Assembly (NCBI GenBank): GCA_020634755.1
Contig: JACKBC010000019.1
Coordinates: forward strand, 1 to 64,000
Reading direction: 5' to 3'
Source of the DNA: Caldilineaceae bacterium
GTDB taxonomy: Bacteria > Chloroflexota > Anaerolineae > Caldilineales > Caldilineaceae
Length of the DNA: 64,000 nt
The position numbers and the translations under genes were made by a program. The stretch's first letter is position 1; the number at the start of each line of letters is the position of its first letter. Under the pieces are notes generated by a model. That model had not been told where the DNA came from. It did no database searches and saw only the letters and a list, made by a program, of their open reading frames with translations. This document shows positions 1-9,073 of the stretch, in pieces.

Positions 1-137
1 ACATCCAGCGCCTCGCTCTCTTCAAAATAGGCGCCGCCTACTTTCAGACGTTGGGGCAGAACTTTGATGTTATAGCGTTCGGCCACCTCTGGCCGCAAAA
101 ATGCGTTACTGTCGGTTACAATGTGTACTTTGCTCAT
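1..137 (-). CDS. DegV family protein, N-terminal part (runs off the window)
   Basis: Only the first 45 codons are inside the window, read leftward from an ATG at 137-135. The visible protein begins MSKVHIVTDSNAFLRPEVAE and continues with an alternating pattern ending in GGAYFEESE. This matches the start of DegV proteins, which bind fatty acids; in Firmicutes the FakB members present a fatty acid to the kinase FakA. The IVTDS strand that opens the fold is visible, but the fatty-acid-binding loop lies outside. The gene starts 13 bases after the rlmN stop on the same strand, so the two are probably cotranscribed. The family call is firm for such a short piece; the lipid specificity cannot be judged. 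Confidence 0.8.
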   Translation of the reverse strand, partial: MSKVHIVTDSNAFLRPEVAERYNIKVLPQRLKVGGAYFEESEALD

Positions 138-150
138 GTTGTCTTTATGT

Positions 151-1305
<1,155 letters not shown>

Positions 1306-1360
1306 ATAGTTGATTGTATCGCAGCCAAACGCGCGCGGTCAAAAAAAAGTGGGGATGTTC

Positions 1361-1387
1361 ATATTCATAGCTTTTACAACCGCAGTT
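1361..1387. repeat. Dispersed repeat fragment shared with a hairpin at 50.8 kb
   Basis: The string TTCATAGCTTTTACAA followed by a CGCAGTT box is found here and, with one base changed, at 50841-50868, where it forms the right arm of a perfect 19-bp inverted repeat. Here only one arm is present, between rlmN and the HAD gene. It looks like a remnant of a mobile hairpin element or a shared regulatory site. Confidence 0.55.
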
Positions 1388-1415
1388 GGTATTATTTTCG
1401 GCCCATGCAAACAGA

Positions 1416-2261
1416 TTATTGATTATCTGCCTGCTGCATAAGCGCCAGCAGCGTCGGGATGTTGTCCAGAATAAAATGGGGCGGTGGGTTTTCCCGTTCG
1501 AAACTCTCGCGCTTGGTCACACCAGTGAGCACGCCCACAGTGGTCATGCCCAGCTCGATGGCGCCGGCAATGTCGGTGTCATAGCGGTCGCCCACCATGA
1601 GCGTTTGCGGTGCGGTTACGCCCAGCCGATGCAGCGCTTGATCATACATGCCGGCGTTGGGCTTCCCAATAATGGTGGGCTGCACGCCGGTGGCGGTGGC
1701 GATCAACGCCAAGATACTGCCGGTGCCAGGCACCTGCCCGCGTTCGCTGGGAAATGATGGATCGTGATTGGTGCCAATAAAGCGGGCGCCATTGCGGATA
1801 GCCAGGGCGGCGCGCGCCAGGTGTTCGTAGCGCAGATCAAAGTTGATGCCCACCACGGCAAAATCAGCATCATGCTCACTCTCGGTCAGCTCAAACCCAT
1901 TCTCAAGCAGGGCGCTGCGCAGCCCCTCTTCGCCAATCATGACGGCTTTGCCGCGCTGGGGAAACTGTTCAGCCATCCAGGTAGCGGTCGCTTGCGCGCT
2001 GCCCAAAACGTTTTCGGTATGTGCGCGCACGTTCATGCGCTGTAATTTTTCTACAAACATGGCGGGCGTCTTGCTCGAATTGTTGGTCACGCAGAGCCAG
2101 TGACGCCCGGTGGCTTCCAAGTAGTCGAGAAATGGTTGCACCCCCGGTAGTGGCGATTCACCAACATAAACCACGCCGTCCATGTCGAGCAGCACGGCGC
2201 GCACACTGCGCAGACTTTCCAGTTTGGTTGGGGATACGTTATTCGGCAATTGTACGGTCAA
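1416..2261 (-). CDS. HAD-IIA family phosphatase (NagD / p-nitrophenylphosphatase type)
   Basis: A haloacid-dehalogenase hydrolase that removes phosphate from small metabolites through an aspartyl-phosphate. Motif I is LLDMDGVVYVG, with nucleophile and acid/base aspartates two residues apart. Motif II is CVTNNSS, the motif III lysine is in IIGKPN, and motif IV is MVGDRYDTDI. The cap between motifs II and III is of the IIA type seen in NagD and 4-nitrophenyl phosphatases. I place the start at a TTG (2261-2259) because AAGGAG lies six bases upstream, giving 281 residues. An in-frame ATG at 2357 would add 32 residues from AT-rich DNA that does not look coding. The substrate is unknown. The gene is upstream of rlmN on the same strand. 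Confidence 0.88.
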   Translation of the reverse strand: MTVQLPNNVSPTKLESLRSVRAVLLDMDGVVYVGESPLPGVQPFLDYLEATGRHWLCVTNNSSKTPAMFVEKLQRMNVRAHTENVLGSAQATATWMAEQFPQRGKAVMIGEEGLRSALLENGFELTESEHDADFAVVGINFDLRYEHLARAALAIRNGARFIGTNHDPSFPSERGQVPGTGSILALIATATGVQPTIIGKPNAGMYDQALHRLGVTAPQTLMVGDRYDTDIAGAIELGMTTVGVLTGVTKRESFERENPPPHFILDNIPTLLALMQQADNQ

Positions 2262-2447
2262 AATGCACTCCTTTGGTATGTGAAAATAGATCTGTAAGAA
2301 TGTTCTGTAGTCTATCATATTCCTTGCATCTGCCAATAAATTCAGTGGCAAACACATTGATTTGCCTCAATTGTACAGGCCTTGGCGCGCGGGCGGCGCT
2401 GTGCTAACATAGCGACAACCAAACCAGAATCAATGTGCGGTTGAATA

Positions 2448-2535
2448 ATCAGCAGATCGCAATTGCAAGCCATAGCGTCGGATTCATCAATCGGGACCGA
2501 CGTCTGGATCGTCAACACCATTGCGATGAACTGAT
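2448..2535. repeat. Inverted-repeat element, family B, copy 1
   Basis: An 88-bp segment bounded by imperfect inverted ends (ATCAGCAGATCGCAATTG at the left, CCATTGCGATGAACTGAT at the right). Its core includes ATAGCGTCGGATTCA. A diverged copy with the same core and ends lies at 50558-50640. It occupies part of the 430-base gap between the divergent HAD and acyl-CoA dehydrogenase genes. Just after it, the direct repeat TGAACTGATAAT occurs twice, around 2527-2557. No gene was seen in this gap. Confidence 0.55.
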
Positions 2536-2599
2536 AATCATGGTGAACTGATAATTACATAGTGGGATTTACGCACGCCTAGGGGAAAAATTGGCAGGT

Positions 2600-2648
2600 C
2601 CGCTAGGATATGCACCCCTGGCGATCCACGGGCGCTGCGTAAGTCGTG
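2600..2648. repeat. Dispersed GGCGCTGCGTAAGTCGTG repeat, copy 1
   Basis: An approximately 49-bp segment ending in GGCGCTGCGTAAGTCGTG. The whole segment resembles 56461-56508, and the 3' part resembles 8951-8988. The 17-18-bp core also occurs inverted at 5845-5861 and 32248-32265. All copies are intergenic. This one ends 44 bases before the acyl-CoA dehydrogenase start. Confidence 0.55.
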
Positions 2649-2691
2649 ATAGGAATGGGCACGCTAGCCAAACAGACGAGAGGAACCGAAG

Positions 2692-3861
2692 ATGGCAACC
2701 ACCAAAGCGACCGGCGGATTACAGCTGGAATTGTCCAGCGATTTAAAAATGCTGCAAGAGTTGGCGCAAGATTTTACAACCAAAGAGATTATTCCCCAAG
2801 CAATTCCACATGATGAATCGAGCGAGTGGCCACGCGCAATCTTTGCAAAAGCGCTAGAGTTGGGCTTGGTCAATATCAACATTCCCGAGGCCTATGGCGG
2901 CGTGGACGGCAGCGTGCTGGAAGAGTGCATTGTGACCGAGGCCATGGCCTATGGCTGCTCTGGCATTCAGACGGCCTTGATGATCAATCAGTTGGCGGTG
3001 CTGCCCATTCTAATTGCGGGCACGGACGCCCAAAAAGAGCGCTATCTCACTGCGCTGATGGATGAAGGTTCTGTTTTTTCCTACTGCATGACGGAACCAG
3101 ATGCGGGTTCAGACGTGGCGGGCATTAAATCGACGGCCGTGCGCAAAGGCGACAAATATATCCTCAATGGCTCCAAAACGTGGATTACCGGGGGGCCAGT
3201 GGCCAGCTATTTTACAGTCTTTGCCAAAACCGATCCGGATGCCCGTCACCGCGGCATGAGTTGCTTTATTGTAGAGCGCAATTGGCCGGGCGTAAACACC
3301 AGTAAACCATTAGAAAAAATGGGGCAGCATGCGGCGCAGGCTTGCCAGGTTTTCTTTGAAAATGTGGAAGTGCCGACAGCAAATTTGCTGGGCAATGAGG
3401 GCGAGGGCTTTATGATCGGCATGAAGGTGTTTGATAAGAGCCGGCCCCCGGTGGCCGCAGCCGCGGCGGGGGTGGCGCGCCGCGCGTTGGAGGAAGCCGT
3501 CCAATATGCCGGTGAACGGACGGCCTTTGGCCAGCCCATTTCGGCTTTTCAAGGTGTGGGCTTTATGCTGGCCGATATGAAAATCCGCGCCGAAGTGGCG
3601 CGCGATCTAGCGTTTAAGGCGGCGTGGGAAATCGACCAGCACAAACGCAACACGCTTTCCGCCGCCATTGCCAAAGCCTATTGTGCTGACGCCGCCATGC
3701 AAAACGCCACCGATGCCGTGCAGGTCTTTGGCGGCAACGGCTACAGCAAAGAGTATCCCGTAGAAAAGCTCATGCGCGATGCCAAAATTTACCAGATTTA
3801 TGAAGGCACCACGCAGATCCAGAAGCAGATTATTTTGCGCGAGCTTTATAAGGGGAAGTAG
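2692..3861 (+). CDS. Acyl-CoA dehydrogenase
   Basis: A flavoenzyme that introduces the alpha-beta double bond into an acyl-CoA and passes electrons to electron-transfer flavoprotein. The 389-residue protein has the family pattern: an N-terminal helical domain, the FAD-contacting YCMTEPDAGSD near residue 125 and TWITGG, then the C-terminal QVFGGNGYSKEYPVEKLMRDAKI. E371 in YEGTTQIQ is at the catalytic-base position of short- and medium-chain enzymes. The ATG at 2692 follows GAGAGGAAC. The gene stands alone between a repeat-rich spacer and a convergent gene. No ETF or thiolase neighbours are present, so chain length or branched-chain preference cannot be inferred. Confidence 0.93.
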   Translation: MATTKATGGLQLELSSDLKMLQELAQDFTTKEIIPQAIPHDESSEWPRAIFAKALELGLVNINIPEAYGGVDGSVLEECIVTEAMAYGCSGIQTALMINQLAVLPILIAGTDAQKERYLTALMDEGSVFSYCMTEPDAGSDVAGIKSTAVRKGDKYILNGSKTWITGGPVASYFTVFAKTDPDARHRGMSCFIVERNWPGVNTSKPLEKMGQHAAQACQVFFENVEVPTANLLGNEGEGFMIGMKVFDKSRPPVAAAAAGVARRALEEAVQYAGERTAFGQPISAFQGVGFMLADMKIRAEVARDLAFKAAWEIDQHKRNTLSAAIAKAYCADAAMQNATDAVQVFGGNGYSKEYPVEKLMRDAKIYQIYEGTTQIQKQIILRELYKGK

Positions 3862-3943
3862 GGAGTGGAGGAGTAAGGGAGTGGAGGAGTAAGGGAGTGG
3901 AGGAGTAGGGGAGTGGAGGGCGAAAAGCGACTCCTCTACTCCT
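3862..3943. repeat. Short tandem repeat with complementary arm between convergent genes
   Basis: Three and a half copies of a 16-base GGAGTGGAGGAGTAAG unit (3862-3918) are followed, after a short GCGAAAAGC spacer, by a complementary arm made of CTCCTCTACT words. The transcript could fold into a long imperfect hairpin from either strand, exactly between two convergent genes. It resembles the short tandemly repeated repetitive sequences of cyanobacteria. It may serve as a terminator or 3' stabiliser, but no T-tract is present. Confidence 0.65.
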
Positions 3944-5518
3944 CTACTGTTTTATCGCGCGTACGTAGAGTACGTTCTGGTCAAACGCCACGCGGTCTCC
4001 GCGGCGGCGGGCATTGATGCCGGCGGCATCGGTTTCCATGGCGGCTTCGATCATTTCGCGCACGGGCTGCCAGTCGGCGGGATCCGATTGCAGTTCGGCC
4101 AACCAGTTTTCCAGATCGCGCTCAAAGGTGACCATTTCCTCAGCCTCAATGGTCAGATGCGCGCCCTGAATCAGCGTTTGATATTGATCAATGGTGCGGG
4201 TAGTAACGTGGCTTGGATTGCGACGCGCTTCAATGGCGTTAAAGGTGGCGCGCTTTACTGGGTGCTCGGAGCCAACCAGATCGGCAAAGGCGAAAATGCC
4301 ATCCGGCTTTAGCACGCGCACCATTTCTTGCAATATGCGCTCCGGCACGCGTGAGTGATGCAGCACAAGACGGCAAACCACGGCGTCAAAAGTATCGCTG
4401 CGAAAGGGCAACATCTGGGCGGGCGCTAACCGAAAATTTACCTTGGGCGTAATGGCCGAGGGGTTGCTCAGGCGGATGTATTCGGCGTGTTCCAACATGC
4501 CCAAACTTACGTCCACACCAATGACTTCCTCGGCGCCGCCCGCCGCCAGCGCCAGTGAGAGAATCCCGAGCCCGCTCCCCACCTCTAAAATGCGCTTACC
4601 GGGCGGAATATTGGCAAACTTGACAAAGTGCTGGATGCGGCGCTGTTCATTGGCGGCGGTCGCCATGCGATAGCGCTCTAGAATATTGTCCGCCGCGGCG
4701 TTATACACTTCGGCAATGAGCGAAATATCCTCATTTTCTTCAGGGGGCAACAGCGGCTTTTCGCTCTGCCCGGCCTTTGTCACCTCTGGGCGCGGCAGAT
4801 GTTCGCGCCGGTTTACGTAAAACAGACGCCATTGGCCATTGCGATGATCAATTTCGGAAATGCTCGTATGATCTACTTGGACTTGCAACTTGTGGGCGCC
4901 AAAGAAATGGCGAATGATGGTGGCAATGGCGCCGCTGCTCGTCACCATAGCAATGGTTTTGTTGCGATTTTGCTGCACAATTTTGATCAGCGTGGTGATG
5001 AGCGCGTGGTGAAATTCTACATAGGGCCGCGCCACTACGTTGTGCGTGCTGGTATGGATTTCTGGGTCCAGCTCATCGGGTTCAACATCCTGCTGGGGCA
5101 GCTCTTGGTCCTCACCCCAAAGGCCAGGCAAATCCCGCGCCACAGAGACCGGTAGCCCCAGCGCCTGCCCGATGCGCTGTGACGTTAGTCGGCTATGTAA
5201 TTGTCCCCCACTCACCAACACATCAATGGTTTCATATTTTTGGAGCCAGGCGGCCAACATATCGGCCTGCTTCCAACCCACGGCGGTGAGCCCGCTCTCC
5301 TCGGTCAGTGCATTTGCCATCAAATCTCGATAGCGATTATGCATCCCCTCGGCATGACAGATCAGCAGAATGCGCGTGTTGGGTCCAAAATCTCGTGCGA
5401 GCGGCTCGCTTTCCGCCAGCATGGTGGAAGGCGTTGGCAGCGGCGGGATATGTGCTGGGGCAACGATCTGTTCTGAGTCATTTGGTTCGGATGACATTGC
5501 AATTCCAGATAATTCCAA
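3944..5518 (-). CDS. Degenerate histidine phosphatase fused to a class I SAM methyltransferase
   Basis: The 524-residue protein has two domains. Residues about 48-240 follow the histidine-phosphatase (phosphoglycerate mutase) fold, but the RHGE motif reads CHAE at 54-57. The motif that normally carries the second catalytic histidine reads VTSSG at 192-196. The phospho-acceptor H55 remains, but its Arg and His partners are gone, so phosphatase activity is unlikely. Residues about 265-524 form a Rossmann methyltransferase with motif I ILEVGSGLG at 310-318, the acidic residue in VIGVDVS, and FDAVVCRLVLHH. This part resembles UbiE-like enzymes, substrate unknown. The start is uncertain: an ATG at 5497 would shorten it by seven residues. 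I infer that the first domain is a binding or regulatory module. Confidence 0.8.
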   Translation of the reverse strand: MELSGIAMSSEPNDSEQIVAPAHIPPLPTPSTMLAESEPLARDFGPNTRILLICHAEGMHNRYRDLMANALTEESGLTAVGWKQADMLAAWLQKYETIDVLVSGGQLHSRLTSQRIGQALGLPVSVARDLPGLWGEDQELPQQDVEPDELDPEIHTSTHNVVARPYVEFHHALITTLIKIVQQNRNKTIAMVTSSGAIATIIRHFFGAHKLQVQVDHTSISEIDHRNGQWRLFYVNRREHLPRPEVTKAGQSEKPLLPPEENEDISLIAEVYNAAADNILERYRMATAANEQRRIQHFVKFANIPPGKRILEVGSGLGILSLALAAGGAEEVIGVDVSLGMLEHAEYIRLSNPSAITPKVNFRLAPAQMLPFRSDTFDAVVCRLVLHHSRVPERILQEMVRVLKPDGIFAFADLVGSEHPVKRATFNAIEARRNPSHVTTRTIDQYQTLIQGAHLTIEAEEMVTFERDLENWLAELQSDPADWQPVREMIEAAMETDAAGINARRRGDRVAFDQNVLYVRAIKQ

Positions 5519-5692
5519 TAATCTTACTTAAGATTGTATGCAATTGACTTTCATTCATCTACGCCCGATCATAACAGACCGTTTGCTTACAATCAAAAAT
5601 TAATGGATCGCAACGGTAAGAGCGCGCGGGGCCGGCATAGAAATGCCGCATCCAACCATAAACGTTAAGTGTCTATTAACTTTTACGCTGCG

Positions 5693-5721
5693 TTGACATT
5701 CACTTACTTTTTCAGTACAAT
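5693..5721 (+). promoter_or_regulatory. Sigma70-type promoter upstream of the EF-G2 gene
   Basis: TTGACA at 5693-5698 and TACAAT at 5716-5721 are separated by exactly 17 bases, close to the housekeeping consensus. Transcription would begin around 5728 and run towards the EF-G gene at 6078, leaving a leader of about 350 bases. It is the best-matching promoter I could find in the window. Confidence 0.75.
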
Positions 5722-6077
5722 TTCTATCAATTAATTTCACAAGTTATACTCGACTCTATCCTCTATGGGCATTTTTGCTTCTTCAGAAATATTCATGCAG
5801 TAAATGCCATACTGAAATATTTCATGCAGAAATGTTTCATCCATACAACTTGCGCAGCGCCAGGGGCAATGTATATCGCTTTGCAAGCGATTTTTACTCG
5901 AGAATTGCGTAAGGGTGAACGTGGATAATGTTTGTGGAAAATGTTCGTAGAGCATAGCGGCGAGTATACCAACCACAAGCCCCGTGTTTGAAGAAAATGA
6001 TATTTCTCCCTATCGATAAGTAAAAATTCCTCTTCCCACATTTTGGGGCCAACCTATCAGCTGCCTAAGGAGGAAGC
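5722..6077 (+). promoter_or_regulatory. Long leader of the EF-G2 gene with internal terminator
   Basis: The 350 bases between the promoter and the gene contain no convincing gene. They hold a direct repeat (5784-5800 and 5812-5829, ending TTCATGCAG), a 12-codon open frame at 5765-5803 without a ribosome site, one inverted copy of the GGCGCTGCG repeat (5845-5861) and an intrinsic terminator at 5875-5895. The EF-G ribosome site TAAGGAGG is at 6066-6073. Either the leader attenuates the downstream gene, or the promoter and terminator define a small RNA of about 165 nucleotides and EF-G has its own promoter further down. Confidence 0.5.
5875..5895 (+). terminator. Intrinsic terminator inside the EF-G2 leader
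   Basis: A perfect 7-bp stem, ATCGCTT paired with AAGCGAT around a TGC loop, runs straight into TTTTT. The T-tract is on the plus strand only, so it acts on rightward transcription from the promoter at 5693. Confidence 0.65.
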
Positions 6078-8147
6078 ATGGCGAAATTTAGTACAGAACA
6101 GATTCGGAATGTCGCAATTCTCGGCCACAGCGGTTCGGGAAAGACAACGTTGACCGAGGTTCTTCTGAATAAGACCGGCGCCACCAATCGCATTGGCCGC
6201 GTCGAAGATGGCTCGACCACGTCTGATTGGGATCCAGAGGAGCAACGCCGCGGAATTTCCATCAATCTTTCGGTGATTCCGATTGAGTTCAACGATACAA
6301 AGCTGAATCTGATCGATACACCCGGTTATTTGGACTTTGTGGGCGAAGTAATTAGCGCATTGCACGTGGCCGAATCAGGATTATTGCTGGTGGACGCCGT
6401 AGCTGGCGCAGAGGTTGGCACCGAACTAGCCTGGGATCGCCTGGCCGAGCAGAACAAGCCGCGCATTATCTTCGTGAACAAAATGGATCGCGAAAACGCC
6501 AATTTTCAACGGGCGGTGGAAAGCCTGCGCGCTTCGTTTGGTGATTCGTCAACCATCTTGCCGTTCCAATTGCCCATTGGAGAAGCTGAAAATTTTCAAG
6601 GCGTGGTTAATCTGGCCAATATGAAAGCCTACATTGGTGCGGAGGGCCGCGAGGAAGAGATCCCCGCCGACATGATGGCTGACGTGGAGCGGGCGCATAC
6701 GGCCATGGTGGAAGCCGCTGCCGAGGCCGACGATGAGCTGATTATGAAATATCTGGAAGGTGAAGAGCTGACGCCGGCCGAAGTTCGCCACGGGCTCTTC
6801 CAGGGCGTGAAGAACGGCGTCATTACGCCAGTGTACTGTGGCAGCGTGGCCGCCAACATTGGGCTGGAGCGGCTGATGACCTCTGTAATCCGCTACACGC
6901 CGGCCCCCAATGAACATCCGGTTACCGCCACCCAAGGGGGCGAAACCATTGAATTAACCAATGATTCAAGCCAGCCGGTGGCGGCACAGGTCTTTAAAAC
7001 AATTATTGACCGCTACGTGGGCCGCATGAACTATGTGCGTATCTTTTCCGGCACGCTGCACAAAGACGACCGCTTGACCTTGGCCCGCACAGGCGATGAA
7101 ATGCGTATTGCCAATCTTTTTAATGTCATGGGGAAAGAGCTGGACAATGTGGATGAGCTGGCGGCTGGTGACATTGGCGTCATTACCAAATTGGATGACG
7201 TGGTCACAGCCGATACGCTCTGTGCCTCTAACCATATTGTGCAAATAGAGAAGCCCGATTATCCACAGCCACTCTATTCTGTAGCGGTTTCGCCCGCCAC
7301 CAAGGCCGATAGCGCCAAAATGGGCCAGGGATTGTCCGCACTCACCGAAGAAGATCCCACGTTGCAGGTAACCAACATCCCAGCCACGCACCAAACGCTT
7401 TTGCAGGGCATGGGGGAAGCCCATGTGGATGTGGGCATGCGGCGGCTGGATTCCAAGTTTGGCGTAAAGGTGAGCACAGCCGTGCCCAAAGTGCCGTACC
7501 AAGAGACCATTAGCAAAACCGGCCAGGCTCAATATCGACACAAAAAGCAGTCGGGTGGCGCCGGTCAATTTGCCGAAGTTCACATGCGGGTTGAGCCGCG
7601 CGACCGCGGCGAGGGCTTTGAATATGCCAGCGAGGTCTTTGGCGGCGCCATTAGCGGTGTCTTCCTGCCCTCGATTGAAAAGGGCATTCGCCAAGTCATG
7701 GACCAAGGTGTCATTGCCGGTTTCCCGGTGGTGGATGTCAAGGCGGTTGTCTTTGATGGCAAAGAGCATCCGGTGGATTCTAAAGACATTGCCTTCCAAA
7801 CCGCGGGCCGCGAAGCATTTAAGCTGGCCATGCAAAGCGCCGGGCCAGCCCTGCTGGAGCCCATTTATTTGATTGAAGTGACGGTGCCCGAAGAGTATAT
7901 GGGCGACGTTATGGGCGACTTTAATACCCGACGCGGGCGCGTGCAGGGCATGGAGCAGCGGGGCAACCGCAGCATTGTGCGAGCGTTGGTGCCGCTGGCC
8001 GAAATTCTGCGCTATGGCACCGACCTGCGCTCAATGACGCAGGGCCGTGGTATCTATACCATTGAGTTCGATCATTACGAACCAGTGCCGTCGCATCTGG
8101 TGGACAACATTGTGGCGGAAAATCAAGTCGAAGGCAGTGAAGAATAA
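6078..8147 (+). CDS. fusA2: Elongation factor G-like GTPase (EF-G2 / FusA2 type)
   Basis: A translational GTPase of 689 residues with the full five-domain EF-G layout. The P-loop is GHSGSGKT (16-23) rather than the usual GHIDAGKT. The G3 motif is DTPGY (80-84), with Tyr where canonical EF-G has the catalytic His, and NKMD is intact. These features place it with the FusA2/EF-G2 paralogues of actinobacteria and Thermus, not with the main translocase. Such paralogues are ribosome-binding GTPases whose exact job is still debated. The start is fixed by TAAGGAGG 5-12 bases before the ATG. It is monocistronic, between a promoter with a long leader and a strong terminator. No canonical fusA, tuf or ribosomal protein gene is nearby. 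Confidence 0.88.
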   Translation: MAKFSTEQIRNVAILGHSGSGKTTLTEVLLNKTGATNRIGRVEDGSTTSDWDPEEQRRGISINLSVIPIEFNDTKLNLIDTPGYLDFVGEVISALHVAESGLLLVDAVAGAEVGTELAWDRLAEQNKPRIIFVNKMDRENANFQRAVESLRASFGDSSTILPFQLPIGEAENFQGVVNLANMKAYIGAEGREEEIPADMMADVERAHTAMVEAAAEADDELIMKYLEGEELTPAEVRHGLFQGVKNGVITPVYCGSVAANIGLERLMTSVIRYTPAPNEHPVTATQGGETIELTNDSSQPVAAQVFKTIIDRYVGRMNYVRIFSGTLHKDDRLTLARTGDEMRIANLFNVMGKELDNVDELAAGDIGVITKLDDVVTADTLCASNHIVQIEKPDYPQPLYSVAVSPATKADSAKMGQGLSALTEEDPTLQVTNIPATHQTLLQGMGEAHVDVGMRRLDSKFGVKVSTAVPKVPYQETISKTGQAQYRHKKQSGGAGQFAEVHMRVEPRDRGEGFEYASEVFGGAISGVFLPSIEKGIRQVMDQGVIAGFPVVDVKAVVFDGKEHPVDSKDIAFQTAGREAFKLAMQSAGPALLEPIYLIEVTVPEEYMGDVMGDFNTRRGRVQGMEQRGNRSIVRALVPLAEILRYGTDLRSMTQGRGIYTIEFDHYEPVPSHLVDNIVAENQVEGSEE

Positions 8148-8203
8148 AATTGCTTGGTCGGCAGCGTGTTGCTCTGCCTGTATATCATGTGTATTTTGTG
8201 AAC

Positions 8204-8247
8204 AAAAAAGCTGGTCGTCAGCATTCAAAATGACGACCAGCTTTTTT
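8204..8247. terminator. Bidirectional intrinsic terminator between EF-G2 and the Hpt gene
   Basis: AAGCTGGTCGTCA pairs perfectly with TGACGACCAGCTT around a 10-base loop, with an A-run before and a T-run after. It therefore terminates transcription in both directions, serving the convergent genes on each side. Confidence 0.93.
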
Positions 8248-8254
8248 ATTTGGG

Positions 8255-8671
8255 TCAGGAAAGTTGTTTTGCCAGCTTGGCCCTTTCAATGAGCAGCGCG
8301 GCATAAACACGATGGAATTCGGCAATAATCTGTTCAATCTGGTCGCCTATGTCCAGCCCGGTGGCGCCTCCCCGCATCTCTGTTTCCAGCTGCGTCGTCA
8401 GTAGCTCTAGCTTGGCGGCTGTCAGAGTGGCGCTGGCCGATTTTAAACTGTGCGCTGCTCGCAAAACATCAAACATATTTTGCTTTTGCCAGGCCTGCGG
8501 CAAAAGCTTAATGGTGCGCGCCGAATCTTCCAAATATGTATCCAACAGTTCAATCAAAAAATCGGGTTCATTGAAACCGACCATCTCCTCTAGGTGCGCA
8601 ATTAGATTGACCGCAATGGGGCAATTTTTACTTTCCGCGGCATTGATCCGCCCCTCCTTTTCAGAACACAT
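8255..8671 (-). CDS. Stand-alone Hpt (histidine phosphotransfer) domain protein
   Basis: A small helical protein of 138 residues from the ATG at 8671, which is preceded by GGGGGA; an in-frame TTG at 8686 would add five residues. The motif RAAHSLKSASATLTAAKL is the signature of an Hpt domain, with H74 the phosphorylated histidine. Such proteins carry phosphate between the receiver domain of a hybrid kinase and a second receiver. No kinase or regulator is adjacent, so its partners are elsewhere. It ends at the shared terminator. Confidence 0.88.
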   Translation of the reverse strand: MCSEKEGRINAAESKNCPIAVNLIAHLEEMVGFNEPDFLIELLDTYLEDSARTIKLLPQAWQKQNMFDVLRAAHSLKSASATLTAAKLELLTTQLETEMRGGATGLDIGDQIEQIIAEFHRVYAALLIERAKLAKQLS

Positions 8672-8950
8672 AATTCCCCCATTCAAACGGATACCCTAAT
8701 ATTTGCTGCTGGCCACCATCCAAATTACAAAGTCCTTAACATGCCCGATATTATAGCAGCACCATAAATCAATTACCAACTCGGATAATTTGCTTCACTA
8801 GATCTCTGCAAGCCGTAGGGGTCACCTTGATGATAGAACGCCAGCGGTTGAAAACGCCGTCTACTAGAGAAAGTACACGGAAGCGCGCTGGTTACCATCA
8901 TCTTGACCAGTACCTGCAAGCCTAGCGAAAGAATTGCCAAGTCGGCCGTA

Positions 8951-8988
8951 TTATCCTCTCCTGGCTATCCGGCGCTGCGTAACTCGTG
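8951..8988. repeat. Dispersed GGCGCTGCGTAAGTCGTG repeat, copy 2
   Basis: GGCGCTGCGTAACTCGTG at 8971-8988, preceded by CCTGGCTATCC, matches 2600-2648 with few changes. Confidence 0.5.
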
Positions 8989-9073
8989 CAGATTTGGATT
9001 TGCCATTTATATCAGATATACTGCTTTATATTCAGCTGTGGTCTATTGGCAATGAAAAGCGACCGCTGATAAA

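Noticed and set aside
3862..3943. Possible CRISPR-like array
   Set aside because: The 16-base units are directly adjacent with no spacers, and no cas genes are present.
5737..6041. Minus-strand frames of 79 and 82 codons before the EF-G2 gene
   Set aside because: No ribosome site, no family pattern, and they lie opposite the leader with its promoter and terminator.
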